Assembly: GCA_030062745.1 (NCBI GenBank)
Contig: CP099841.1
Span: 34,972,974 to 35,036,973, forward strand
From: Capitulum mitella
Lineage: Eukaryota > Arthropoda > Thecostraca > Pollicipedomorpha > Pollicipedidae
Direction of reading: 5' to 3'
DNA length: 64,000 nt
Numbering within the stretch: the first letter of the stretch is position 1; the number at the start of each line of letters is the position of its first letter. The position numbers and the translations under genes were made by a program. Below, piece by piece: positions 47,851 through 59,408 of the stretch. The notes under the pieces were generated by a model. The model was not told the DNA's origin, ran no database searches, and was given only the letters and a program-made list of their open reading frames with translations.

Positions 47851-50800
47851 AGGTATCCACACCGCAAACTTCCCTTAGATGATATTGTGGTGCGTGTGTG
47901 TTTTTGGCGGCGGCAGTTTTTAAACTCTGGTAATGATTACGAATAATCGCTACGGGCCAGGTTCCAACCAGCAATGCTTCGGGCGCAAAATTTATGCTGG
48001 AATTTTTCGAAAAATATCAGTGTGCAATGCAAAATGAAAATGCCTTCAAATTATGCTTCCGTATTGTAAGGTAAACCTAGCAGACCACGCTGGTGTGCCC
48101 CGCAAGGAGTGGACCTTTCGCTCCAGGGAAGAAAATAAACGTCATTGTTTACGATGTCATACGTTCCGTTAGATAACCCGAGCTTTTGCTCCGCTGCAAT
48201 ACAAAGCGCAACGTCTGGAATGCCTGCGCTTTGTGCCAACCAGTTCTTCCGTTACGGCCGGAGCCCGCCCCAGAGGGAGCTCCAGCGGCCGAGTCTGACC
48301 CACAGCATCGCCAGGCTGGGAGAATATTCCCGACAACTGTCGGCCACATCTTTTAATCTGCAGCGGAACGCGTTTTGCGAGCCGCCTCTGGCCTCCCATG
48401 AAGGCCAACCTGTAGCTGATGTCACTGGTTTCCGGCGATGACGTCACTGGCTCTCACGCCTCGTGTCCCCAATCCCCGGCAACAGCGCGCCGGCTGCCGC
48501 CCGACTCCGGTTTCGCGACCGGTCAAACGGCGTCCGGACGGGGTCCATCAGCCACCTGCCGCCGCACCAAATCTGCCGCCGTCGGGACCGTTAACGGTCA
48601 AAGGCCACCGCATTTGCAGCCTGCCCCGGGCCCATTGTGGGCCTGATTCGTTATCGAGCGCCGCTGGCCCGCGCGGCGGGGCCGCCGCCGGCGTTCAAAG
48701 GCCCTCGAACTGGCGCACCGGGCAAGCCCGCGGCGGAGCGGCGCCATCCCCGGCCGGAACAGTAAAATCGAACGGCCGCCGCCGCCCTGTCGGGGCCGGC
48801 GACGACCGGCCGGGAAACGCGCACGCCCGCGCCGACTCCGGGCTCGGGGATGTTTGCCGCCAGCGGCGGACGAGATCACGAGGTCACGGAGCTCGCCTCC
48901 TCTGGCCCAGTTCCGCGGCCCCGAGCGCCATTACGGCTATTGCAGCGTCGTGTGTCCGGCTCCGTTATCGTGATCACCCTTGGACCATCTTGAGGGAGTT
49001 GTCAGAGGTTGTTCGGGAGGCCGGCGAACAGAGGTGAGATGTACTGCGTTATATAGACGCCTTGGGTCATATCGTTTGGGCAGGCATTTCAGTCTCTCGA
49101 CGTTTCGTTTCGAAGTTTCGTTTCGAAGTTTCGCCTGGTTTCAGGACAGGCTTGCAGCCGGCAACATGTACACAAACATCCACGATTGTATATGGGTTTA
49201 TGCGCGATTGAGCCACACAAGTCCCAGTTACATGAGACGAAGGGAAGTGCATGCTTTATTCGCGATTCCCGTATAGACATCGGCGTGTGAGCTGCCAGAG
49301 CGTGATGTTTTCAAGAGTGTAGGAAGATGAATTGCTGCGTCATTGGGAGGATATCTCCTCACTAGTAATAACAAACAGAAAAATTCGTTTGCTACGCCAA
49401 AAGATTATGGTGCAACGGCGAAGCTAACTAGTTTCGGCTGCGGTGATATTTCAATAACGACGCTGAGCAATCCACTTTAGGGATTGCAAAACCAGCGCCA
49501 ACTAGCCATGCAACGACTCCTATGCGAAATGTTAGTCCTCGACTACTAATGAACTGAAATAATGAGAGCCAATGTGAGTTGCACCCATATTTATCTTTGT
49601 GATGCATTGCCAGCGCAACTTAAAAGCTACTGCGTGAGCATGACTAGATTAATGAAGTATTTAAGCACATAACGTAAAATGCGAACCACTTTCTTCGTTG
49701 ATATATCAACATCATGCTTATGAAATGACGTTGCATAAGAAAACGTTAACGCGACCGAAATCATCATGGCTGCTCTGGCGCCTTGATGAGCTTGTGTGAA
49801 ATCACAGCCGGCCTTATGAGCCGCAGCATTTAAGGCATCTTATGAATCAACCCAGACACTTTCGATGACATACCGCTACTTTCGTGTTTTAGACGTGAAA
49901 AGCAATGGTTCAGAGTTTCCTTCCCGCCCAGTAGTCCTTTTCTTTGTCTTCGAAGTGCTCCGGTCCGTTACTCGTGGGCTTCTTCAGAGATTCTGAAGTA
50001 ATTGGATAATATCCTTTGGAACTTCACTATCAGTAAGAACATTTTATTGTTTTACATCAGATGGCTGGAGCTTGTATTCAAAAGCTTTCCTGCAGATTTC
50101 CAGGCAATGCGTATTAATTTATGCTTCAGCTAGGGTTAATAATAAGCAGTCTAACAAAATCAAATACTATGTAGTTCCAAGCATGCAGACACGTCCTTGT
50201 ACCTAAGTTTGTTAAGCTGATAGTAATAGATGGATAGCAAATGAACAGATTTAACCCTCGCTTGTTTGCGCTATTTCCACGCTTTGCTTGGAAACGTGCG
50301 AGGGGCACGCGTAAACGGCCCAGTTTAGTTCGTGACCTATTCGAAATGGGGTGCTGATGCATCAGTCCAGTGAAAGTTCCAACTTGCGTTCACTATTTTT
50401 TTCACGATGTCAGAGGAGGCTGCGTTTACATAATAGTATGTAATGCAAGTAAGAAGTCCCTTGAATAACGTAGTAACATTAACATTAATATGAACACATT
50501 ACACATGCCTTCTCCTGTATCATCCTGTATTTTGTTGTGCTTTGACACGTTGGGTGGTTTTTGTTTTGTTTCAGGGTGCAAATAAACACAGCAGTAGGTG
50601 TTTTGATCTTGTTTTAGATCATTTTTGCTGGGTTTGACGGCTGTAGCTGCTAGAGCTTCAAGAAATATCATTTTCGTCCAAAAATCGCGATAAACAAAAC
50701 AAAGATGCAGACAAATCTTATTCCGCAACGAAGTAAGAAGGCCAACAATACTGTCTAGGATTTACTTATTTTTCGCTACTCACGGCAGCTACGTGGTTTG

Positions 50801-53628
50801 TTAAGCGCCATCTTATTATTGCAAAATATTTTTGTTGAAAAGTTTTCAGTCTCGTATGTCTAGAGCCAAATGAGCTTACGTAACATGCCTGGCCATCCTG
50901 CGGAAATGTTTTGCTGATTATTTAAGCTGCGACCGTCCAGAAGCCACATTGCAAGGGAACACTGTCATCGTTTGGCTTTGTGCAGTCGAAGGTCAGGACA
51001 TTCCCTGACGTTCGTTCATGGCGTCGTTAAACGGATCTTTCAAGGTTGGTTCATGGCACCAGTACTGAGGTATATTTCAAACGCTGGTTTTCAGCGTAGA
51101 TGTATACCGGTAATAGCCCCGTCTTCGGCTTAACTGTCGGTACGTCACAACTTATTTACAAATTTGTTGTCTTTCTTGACCTTACGACGAATGCAATGTG
51201 AAGCTTCCTTTTGTTGTCCTGGTTAAACATCGTTTGTGTTGCTATTCAACCTACCATGCACTCAAAATAAATCATTCCGTGCTACATGCGTGACATATCT
51301 GGTGTCACGGTCGGCCAAGCCATTGTCTGAGCCGGACGATGGCTTCGCTGTAAAGGATATGAGGCCGGGCGGGGGGGGGGAGATGGCGGCTGGGCTGTTG
51401 CGTCTCTAGTGGACCGCTCACGTTGTCGGCCTTTTCCCCTATAATGGGTTGCTCGTGCGGTCGGCCCGTAGTGGGCCAGTCGTGTCGTGGGACGGCTGTG
51501 TCTGAGGCGGGCCGCACGTGCGGTCGGCCTGTTCCCGTGTAACGGGCCACCCGTGCTGCCGCGGTCGGCGAACAGCACCAGCGGTCCAGCTGGCTGGCCG
51601 AGGAGGGGAGGGGGAGTGAGTGACACGGCGACATACTCCGCTCTCGCCACGCGCTGTCGCAGACAAAAGAAAAACGCCCGGCGCTCATAAGGTGGCCTTG
51701 ATGACGGGTTCCGTGGGTAGTTGTCTGGGCATTTGTCGGGATTGGTAACGGCTGAGGCCGTTTTACGTTCTCTTAAATGCACCTTCAGCCCGGATTGCCT
51801 AGAACATCGCGGTCGCCGGGCATTTTTTGAGTTGGAACGATTCATTTTGACGCACCCTTTGATGTATCGCCTCCGGGTTCATGTTGTTTTTCCATGGGCG
51901 TGGGAAGGGGTACAACTATTTCATTTTCTGTCGAATGTCGCCATTTTCCGCCGCCTCTCTTCGATAACACAGTGTATTTTTTAGAGCGGGGGCATTAGTA
52001 CAGCACACCGGCTCCCTGAAGTCGTCGGGCTATAGAGCGACTGTTGCGCCTAGTATTTGGACCCCCTGTTGATGTTCCCTGAAACCAAGTCCTTCGCGTA
52101 TGCGGAGCACCGCCCTGGCGACTGCCATAGCTTTCATCACTCGAGCGGCCACAGTGTGTAGACAAGCGCGCCAAACACCGCCGAAGCATAAACGATTTCG
52201 TTTGGCGAAGCCGGCTGCCGTTGTTCAGTGCACGCAGGGCTCGCATGCCGTCGGCGATGCCGACACCCACACCTTCGCTTCATATTCGGATACGGCGGTA
52301 ATATCACGTCGGGTATCTCGTCAAGCGATTCCTACTGAGGCTGTGTAGTTCTGCTCCATCTCCACCCCGCTGTGGCACGTCCAGTCTGCCGCAAGTGTTT
52401 CTTTTTAAGGACCACGTAGTCGTAACCATCCGACTGGTTTGATAATAGGACGAGGAGCCAAATGTTATGTTGAGGAGACCACATCGGCCACAGGTGTTAG
52501 GCAGGCCACATAAGCCCTCCAGCCCTTCGTGAACAGTCCTGCTAAGTTTATCTGCGTCAGTGCTAATGAACCCCGCTTGTGTCCATCGACACGCACACGA
52601 GAATAGCCGCGGCACTCTTCATCCATTCATAGCCCACGGGTTGAAACTGGCATTAGGCGGGCAAATACGCTTTCCCTGAAGCCACTGGGCAGATTAATCC
52701 TTTGATAGGCAACTACGGGCGGGTGTGCTGCAATTTGTCCTCGAGCTTATCAGCTCCCGAAGTGAAACCCGCTTAGAAGCTTTCCTCCTGATCTTGGGCT
52801 GAGACATCCTGTTGTCGGGCGGTCGTCGCGTCGGCTCAGACCCTCAGACCACCAGACGCTGACCGCGTGTCGCGTGCGAACCGAGAAAGGTCGCGTCGCA
52901 CCTCTTCCTCTCCTCTGTGTAAGACGCCGTGACCAGGCCAGCTCCTGGTCTCTGGTCCGTGGTCCGTGGTCCGTGGTCCCCGTCAGTCCGGCGGCGAATA
53001 TCGGGGCGCCCTCCGGGGTAAAGACGAGTGTTTTTCAGGCGTTTCGGCGCCTGCCGTCGGGACGTGATTCTGATCCGCGTCCGGTTTGAGACGTCGGCAG
53101 TCCCGCCTGCGCCGACGTCCCGCCAGCCGGAGATCCCCGGTCACGGAGGGCGGAACCATTCAGAACCAGTCCCGCCGCACTAAACGAAACTTAAACGTCC
53201 TCTTGGCGCGAGTGAAACTGGTGTGTAACTCACAACGCGTGGCAATATTCAGACGCCGCTTGCGTTCGTATGTTAATCCGCGACGGCTTATTGAAAACAT
53301 GCCGAAGGGCTTCGTCGCTCCGACGCAATAGTTCATCTGAACAGGCTGAACGTGGCCTGTCAGTAACATAGTTTGATCCGAGGCAGGGCATATCTGTAGT
53401 GATTTGCAGTTCGGGATGCACTTGACTGTTTGCATTTATATTTTATTTTTTTTAATGAACGTGAGGTTTCATTTGCGTGACTCGGGCGGTGTGGGGTGCT
53501 CGCCGCTCTGGCTCGCGGCTTCAGCGTGATCAGGGGGGTCGAAAATGGATGGTGGGTTGTCGTGAGGGAGTGCGTGAGGCGTGGAGGCTGCTGTCGCACA
53601 CTGTCTGATTGATCGCCGTCTGTTCCAG

Positions 53629-53698
53629 GCGGGTGTCGAAGGACCGGGCGTTCCAGCAGGGCTACTCATGGGTACCGCCAGCACTCAGTAGAGAAAAG
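53629..53698 (+). CDS. Lmpt: Limpet exon: linker and start of PET domain (WVPP)
   Basis: Acceptor TGTTCCAG ends at 53628 and donor GTAACT starts at 53699. The first base G completes AA|G (Lys) from exon 46254-46364. The following 23 codons run RVSKDRAFQQ-GYSWVPPALSREK and end in phase 0, matching exon 60924. The YxWVPP motif followed by K-I-E is the conserved entry into the PET domain in Limpet, Testin (WAPP) and Prickle-type proteins. The exon is short (70 nt) and would be missed by length-based ORF finding. Both flanking junctions restore sensible codons, which makes it convincing. Confidence 0.93.
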
Positions 53699-54394
53699 GT
53701 AACTGGACAGCTGATTCGGCTATCGCTGGGTGTGCTGTCGCTGCTAGTCTCCTTGTCGTTGGTGAATATTAAGCTGCGTGCCCTGAGGCAGCGCTGCACG
53801 ATTGAGTTGTGTCATGCTGGGACGTTGACCCCTGAACCTCGGTTCACGGCTTCGAACACGAGAGAGCCTCGTTTGTTTCGTGTGCGAAGTGGCCGTATAA
53901 TCCCGGCTTTACGGGCTCGTTGTAGAACACGAGACATAACGACGTAATGAATCATTCCCACGGGAGCTCCATGGGCCGTGAAGGGCGCTCCTTCGGTGTT
54001 GGTATCACATGATTTGACCCGTCCGTCGGAGAGCTCAGATCGTCAGCATCCTGCCGGCCACCAATCATCGGAGTTTGCAGGCCCGCTCTCCTCTCCGACA
54101 CGCTAGCTCGTGATTCGCACGGCTGGCTTTACGCGCCGTTCATTACGTGGACGACCACCATTTGGCCTATTTATGGAGATGCAGTAGCTTCGGACGGCTG
54201 AATAGGTTTGCGTGGCGGGCCGAGGGCCGTTCGCATAAACACGCCTGGCCGTAGCGTTCTGCGATCGAGGGGAATCTCGGACGTTCGGCTGCGGAGCGCT
54301 GACCCCGGCGTCCCGGGGATCGGGCGAGCTGGCGGGCAGCCGGGGAGCCGCGGAGCCGCGAACGAACGCGGCGGGAGCCGGAGCCGGCATCACC

Positions 54395-54613
54395 ATGAGC
54401 GAATCAGCGTCGGTGACACCGACGGACTGGAACAGCGTGCGGCGTATTTACATACGTCGCACGGATGCGAGTGACTCAGTGGTCCTGGTGCGCCGTCTGC
54501 ACGCGTCCTTGAAAAAGCCGTGTCCAGCTGCACTGCCGGCCAGCTGGACCCGCCTCGCCACGGAGAGGCGCCGACCGCCGATGTCCTTGCCTTACAAGGC
54601 GCCGGATCGGCCG
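54395..54613 (+). CDS. Candidate alternative first coding exon, 73 codons
   Basis: ATG at 54395 in good context (CATCACCATGAGC) opens 73 codons that end at a consensus donor (GTGAGT, GT at 54614) in phase 0. The next exon, 60924-61154, starts in phase 0, so a protein lacking the Cys-rich module and WVPP segment (173 codons in the window) could be made. The peptide starts MSESASVTPTDWNSV, is basic and Ser/Pro-containing, and has no recognised domain. A CpG-rich stretch and a TATTTATGG element near 54167 lie upstream. A partial PET domain makes a functional product less certain. Confidence 0.35.
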
Positions 54614-55001
54614 GTGAGTCGGTCTCCGTCAGAGGGACGGTATTATTTACACTTTCGCATGCCTTATGCAGTACGCAGCGGTCGTCCCCTGTCTCTGGTG
54701 CTGCGACCCGTTCGGAAGGCGATCAGGTCGCAGTGAGCCCTCCAGGCTATACGGTCCATGAGGTCCCGGTCAGCTGACGGGAATCGCCCGGCCACCGGTG
54801 GCCACGGTAATCTCGCTGCCCGTCCTGAAGTACCCTGTGACCCTCACTGGTCACGACGACCGGCGCCGAATCGGACGGGGAAGAGGGCTAACGTCGACCC
54901 TGATCCCACCCGATGCTGTCGAACAGCACGGGCTAACGCAGTGGGAGCTGGTCACTTAAGCCGTTGGGAGAGTGCTCTGTCCAAGCAGCCGCGAACTCCA
55001 C

Positions 55002-55273
55002 GGCCTGTGTGTCGGCTCGGGGCTCAAATTTACGAGGCCTGTGTGTCGGCTCGGGGCTCAAATTTACGAGGCCTGTGTGTCGGCTCGGGGCTCAAATTTA
55101 CGAGGCCTGTGTGTCGGCTCGGGGCTCAAATTTACGAGGCCTGTGTGTCGGCTCGGGGCTCAAATTTACGAGGCCTGTGTGTCGGCTCGGGGCTCAAATT
55201 TACGGGGCCTGTGTGTCGGCTCGGGGCTCAAATTTACGAGGCCTGTGTGTCGGCTCGGGGCTCAAATTTACGG
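55002..55273. repeat. 34-bp minisatellite, 8 near-perfect copies
   Basis: Units of GGCCTGTGTGTCGGCTCGGG plus GCTCAAATTTACGA start every 34 bp from 55002 to 55240. One copy differs by a single base (ACGG). All three + frames are stop-free through the array because 34 is not a multiple of three and no frame of the unit contains a stop. Confidence 0.97.
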
Positions 55274-55544
55274 AGACGCTCTGAGGATTGTCGCAGTATT
55301 TTGGTGGAGGTCGACGTAAGCTTCCACAAATAAGGCGGTTTAGATACCATTAATCCTTTCAGTCTTCCAGCACGTCGACTCGGAGCTGAGAAACATTCTG
55401 CTGGCTGGTTCGAGGACCACGTACTCTCGGCAGAAAATGGAAGGTTGCCTCACTCCATTGTGTCTTGTTTTGGTTTATTTTTTGTGTATCTGTTGCGGTG
55501 TTGTTGCTTCCAGGAACCTCGTGAGGGGACCTTAGATCAGCTGA

Positions 55545-56525
55545 GATTTGCCAGCCGGGACAGGTTAGCCGGGGCAGGTCAGTCGGGGCAGGTCAGCCGG
55601 GACGGATCGACCGGGATAAACCAGCTGGGAGACATCAGCCGGGACAGGTCAGCCGGGAGGGGCTGGCCGGGACTACTAGGTCAGCCGGGACAGCTCAGCT
55701 GGTACAAGTCAGCAGGGGTAGGTTAGCTAGAACAGGTCGGTCAGGACAGCTCAGCCGGGACAGGTCAGCCGGAACAGGTCAGCCGGAACAGGTCAGCCGG
55801 GACAGCTCAGCTGGAACAGGTCAGCCGGAACAGGTCAGCCGGGACAGGTCAGCCGGGACAGGTCAGCCGGAACAGGTCAGCCGGAACAGGTCAGCCGGAA
55901 CAGGTCGGTCAGGAGAGCTCAGCTAGGACAGGTCAGCCGGAACAGGTCAGCCAGGACAGCTCGGCTGGAACAGGTCAGCCAGGACAGCTCGGCTGGGACA
56001 GGTCAGCCGGGACAGGTCAGCCGGAACAGCTCAGCTGGAACAGGTCAGCCGGAACAGGTCAGCCGGGACAGCTCAGCCGGGACAGGTCAGCCGGAACAGG
56101 TCAGCCGGAACAGGTCAGCCGGAACAGGTCGGTCAGGAGAGCTCAGCTAGGACAGGTCAGCCGGAACAGGTCAGCCGGAACAGGTCGGCCAGGACAGCTC
56201 AGCCGGGACAGGTCAGCCGGAACAGGTCGGCCGGGACAGGTCGGCCGGGACAGCTCAGCTGGAACAGGTCAGCCGGAACAGGTCGGCCAGGACAGCTCGG
56301 CTGGGACAGGTCAGCCGGAACAGGTCAGCCGGAACAGGTCAGCCGGAACAGGTCAGCCGGAACAGGTCAGCCGGAACAGGTCGGCCGGGACAGGTCAGCC
56401 GGAACAGGTCAGCCGGAACAGGTCAGCCGGAACAGGTCGGCCGGGACAGGTCGGCCGGAACAGGTCGGTCAGGACAGCTCAGCTGGAACAGGTCAGCCGG
56501 AACAGGTCGGCCGGGACAGGTCACC
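55545..56525. repeat. 14-bp satellite, about 70 units
   Basis: About 1 kb of GGTCAGCCGGAACA and variants (GGACA, CTCAGC, GGTCGGCC, GGTCGGTCAGGA). Higher-order order is visible: a block containing GGTCGGTCAGGAGAGCTCAG recurs near 55911 and 56127. Each unit carries CAGGTCAGC, which resembles acceptor and donor dinucleotides. Confidence 0.95.
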
Positions 56526-56970
56526 GTCCCTAGTGTGACTGTGCCAGCAGGAGGTGAGCGTGAGTCACCGAGTTCCCTGAAGGCGGGCGGCCGCGGCTGC
56601 ACGGGCGTCACGGCCGTGACCGGCCTCTGTTTACGAGCGGCTGTGTGTGGCGCGGCGGGACGCCGCCGGCGCCGCAGGACCGACCGCCGCCGGTGATTCA
56701 GACTGCAGCAGGACCGCACCCTCCCACTCACGGCCGCGCGTCATCTCAGGCCGACGTGACCGGACTCACCGACACACGGTCCTGCGCCGCCCCGCGCCGC
56801 GACTGGACCGCGCCTGGTCCCCTCAGTCATCTTTTCAGACTGCAAGTTCCTCTCAGACATTGGCGTTGCAATTTGCAAGCGATGGGGACTGGGGCGGACG
56901 CAGCGAAACGTCTCTGCGTTGGCCATACTTTTAAACGTTAAATGACGCGGGTAAACACCTGGACACCCAT

Positions 56971-57178
56971 GGGTGTAACCGCAGGGGAGAGAGGCTGGAG
57001 GGACAGTTCTCGTCCAATTTTGGCAAAATGGACTTTTGTCCCTTTCCGCTTCTCCAGTTTTGGTCGGAAAGTGAGCTTGTTTGCAGTTTCTCGTTGAAAA
57101 ATAAGATGTGGGTCAGATTGCCCCTAAATTCTGATTTGTCCCCCCCCCCCAATTTCTTGGACGTGGCTACACCCGTGT
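56971..57178. mobile_element. Probable MITE, about 208 bp
   Basis: The left end GGGTGTAACCGC and the right end, read as reverse complement (ACACGGGTGTAGCCACG), share GGGTGTARCC as terminal inverted repeat. The 10-bp word GGACACCCAT flanks both sides (56961-56970 and 57179-57188) and could be a target-site duplication. There is no coding capacity, and it contains an internal run of ten Cs. The length of the duplication leaves the superfamily open. Confidence 0.45.
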
Positions 57179-58269
57179 GGACACCCATCACCCATCAGCC
57201 ATTTAGCACAAATATCACACAGCGTGAAAGCCGATCCGGTTTGCCCTCTCCAGAGAGCGGTCTTCCCAACATACCGCAGCAGGTGTGATGAGCTCCGGAA
57301 CTGTTGCCGCTGAAGACTCGGGCGCCCGACAGTCGCAGAGCCAAATCCGGCCAGCGGCCGCCACGGCGCCGGCTCGGCCGGTCCGTCGGCGATCGCATCT
57401 GCGATTCGTCCTCTACCGCACCGCTATTGTGTTCCTGCGACGCCGCGGTATCGGCCGACCGGAAATACGGGTCTGAAGGGCGGGTAGCCTTGTCATCACT
57501 GCTGAGCGTGTGGGAACCGCCGGTGAGGTGATGGAGCCTGACAGGCGGCGTACGGACTTGGCTCTCCTGGCGGCCCGCCAAGCGTGAGAAAGAACCGTCG
57601 TTGACTAGTCTGGAGGCGGTATTGGCATCTTTACGCAGCCTCCCGCGCGCCGTACACCCCGTGCGGAACGTTCTAAAGCGTGTGTCCCAGCTTTGCTAAC
57701 TGATGCGACACAGCACCACCGTTTAGGCTGCACCGTGTACCTCATACAAACGACATCTCCGAGAATGACTGCATAATACATTATGCAATACTGAGCGATA
57801 AATCGTGTCACATGTCATGTTTTTAGTCAGAAACTCGTTTCTTGAGAATACCACTTTATTTTACGACCTAAGACCATGTAGGGAAGGAATTCCGGTTTTT
57901 AAAACCTGACTTCCAAGATTTGCACAATATGTGCCGTTTCCTCAAGAACTCCTGTTCTCTTGAAGATTGAATCGTAATTTGCCTCTGGACGTAACGTGAA
58001 GAGCCCAGCGGCAAACCAGACCGGCCTCCGTCGCCGTGCGCGCCATTGTCGGCGGCGGCTGCTGCCGCTCGTCCCCCCCTTCCTCCCTCCCTCCACTGGC
58101 GAGGCTCCGCCGTCCATTCAGAGCGAGCCGTGGCAACAGGTGATTCACGGCGGCACGTCGTTTATGCCGCCTGTGACGCGGCGGTGGCGCGGCGGGCGGG
58201 CGGGCGGGCGGGCGGTGTCGCGCGCGCTCGCCCGCCCTCTGTAATGGGCCGGTATTTCGGGCCGCTGGT

Positions 58270-58415
58270 CTTCACCGACTCAGGCGGAGAGACGTGGGAG
58301 GAGGGGGCAGGGGGGGGTGACGGACTCAGGCGGAGAGACGTGGGAGGAGGGGGCAGGGGGGGTGACGGACTCAGGCGGAGAGACGTGGGAGGAGGGGGCA
58401 GGGGGGGGGTGACGG
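58270..58415. repeat. 45-46-bp G-rich minisatellite, 3 copies
   Basis: Units of GACGGACTCAGGCGGAGAGA plus CGTGGGAGGAGGGGGCAGGGGGG. Every unit has four G-runs within about 25 nt on the + strand, a quadruplex-type motif. Confidence 0.93.
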
Positions 58416-59408
58416 ACGGGGAAACGTGACCGTGCGTTAGCGTGCCTGCCGGGCACGCACTGAAGATCTCGGGCTGTCACATCACGCTCACATACTGCTG
58501 CACCACGCTCACCTACTGGTGGCCCAAGGTAGTGAACAGAGGTAGTCCAAAAGCATATCGTCAGCTGGTTGGCATGCGGAAATCATGCAGTCGCCGTGTT
58601 TCTGCCCTCCCGCGCTCCTTGGCCCGGAGCTCCTCCTTGGATCTGTCGCGCCTCGTCTTCGTTTTGGCATTGACGTGTGCGCCACCAGAGCAGCGGCGGG
58701 CGATGAATCGGCGGGACCATCAGCGCCTCGACACCCTCGCGCCCTCCCACGCACGGCCTTTGAATAACCGTTCCAATCAGCTGCTCGCCAACCGGGAGCC
58801 TCCCACGCTCGAGCTGCGACGGCCTGCCCCGGCCCGCCGAGCCTGGGTGGACCGCGCCCGAGGGCTGACGGGCCTCGTAGGCGTCCAGCTCAGCACTGCA
58901 CTCACTGTGGGAAAGTATTAGAGTCGGATGAGTGCACTGATTGGCTGTGTTTGCAGTGACAGACGTCGCATGTCGTGACTTCCTTTGCGGTGTGTCCGTG
59001 CATTCGGGCTCGTGGTGCTCGTCACGGCAGTTTTATGGTTTCAGCTCCGATACAAGGTGTGAACGATCACATTTTGTCGCTTAAAAAAAAGATCCACAGC
59101 CCCGTGAAACTAGTTTTAGATGAGAGAGAAATCCCATTGACACATCGGCGGTAACGGATGGCTGCACACTTTAAATCAGATTGCAGTCCACGATCTCCAG
59201 CACGGTCTGCGACGCTCCACAGTGCAGATGACGCTGTTCCTGTCCCGTCGCGGTGTGACGGTGCCAGAGCTCTGGTCAAGTCTTTGGCGAAAGACCTGTG
59301 CGCATCGCCTTTCTGCCGGCACCGATACCATCCCTGAGTCACCCGCCAGGCTTCGTCTCCTCCAGCCGGACGGCCTGAGCAGTGTCCGGCCTACCGCCTG
59401 CCCTTCCC

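Larger units (their letters stand above)
46365..53628 (+). other. Lmpt: Intron 3 (about 7.3 kb)
   Basis: It holds the candidate exon at 46476, a decayed 75-bp repeat (46.89-47.14 kb), a possible mobile-element fragment (47.69-47.85 kb) and a CpG-rich patch (48.42-48.98 kb). A long AT-rich, featureless stretch follows (49.2-51.3 kb), then CpG-rich patches at 51.3-51.7 and 52.8-53.2 kb. No second gene is recognised. The intron ends GTCTGTTCCAG. Confidence 0.55.

Noticed and set aside
51995..52615. Moderately long - strand open frames suggestive of a decayed retroelement
   Set aside because: No motif could be aligned with confidence to any reverse transcriptase, integrase or gag.
55002..55273. 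CRISPR-like regular array
   Set aside because: Units are directly adjacent with no variable spacers, in a eukaryotic intron: a minisatellite.
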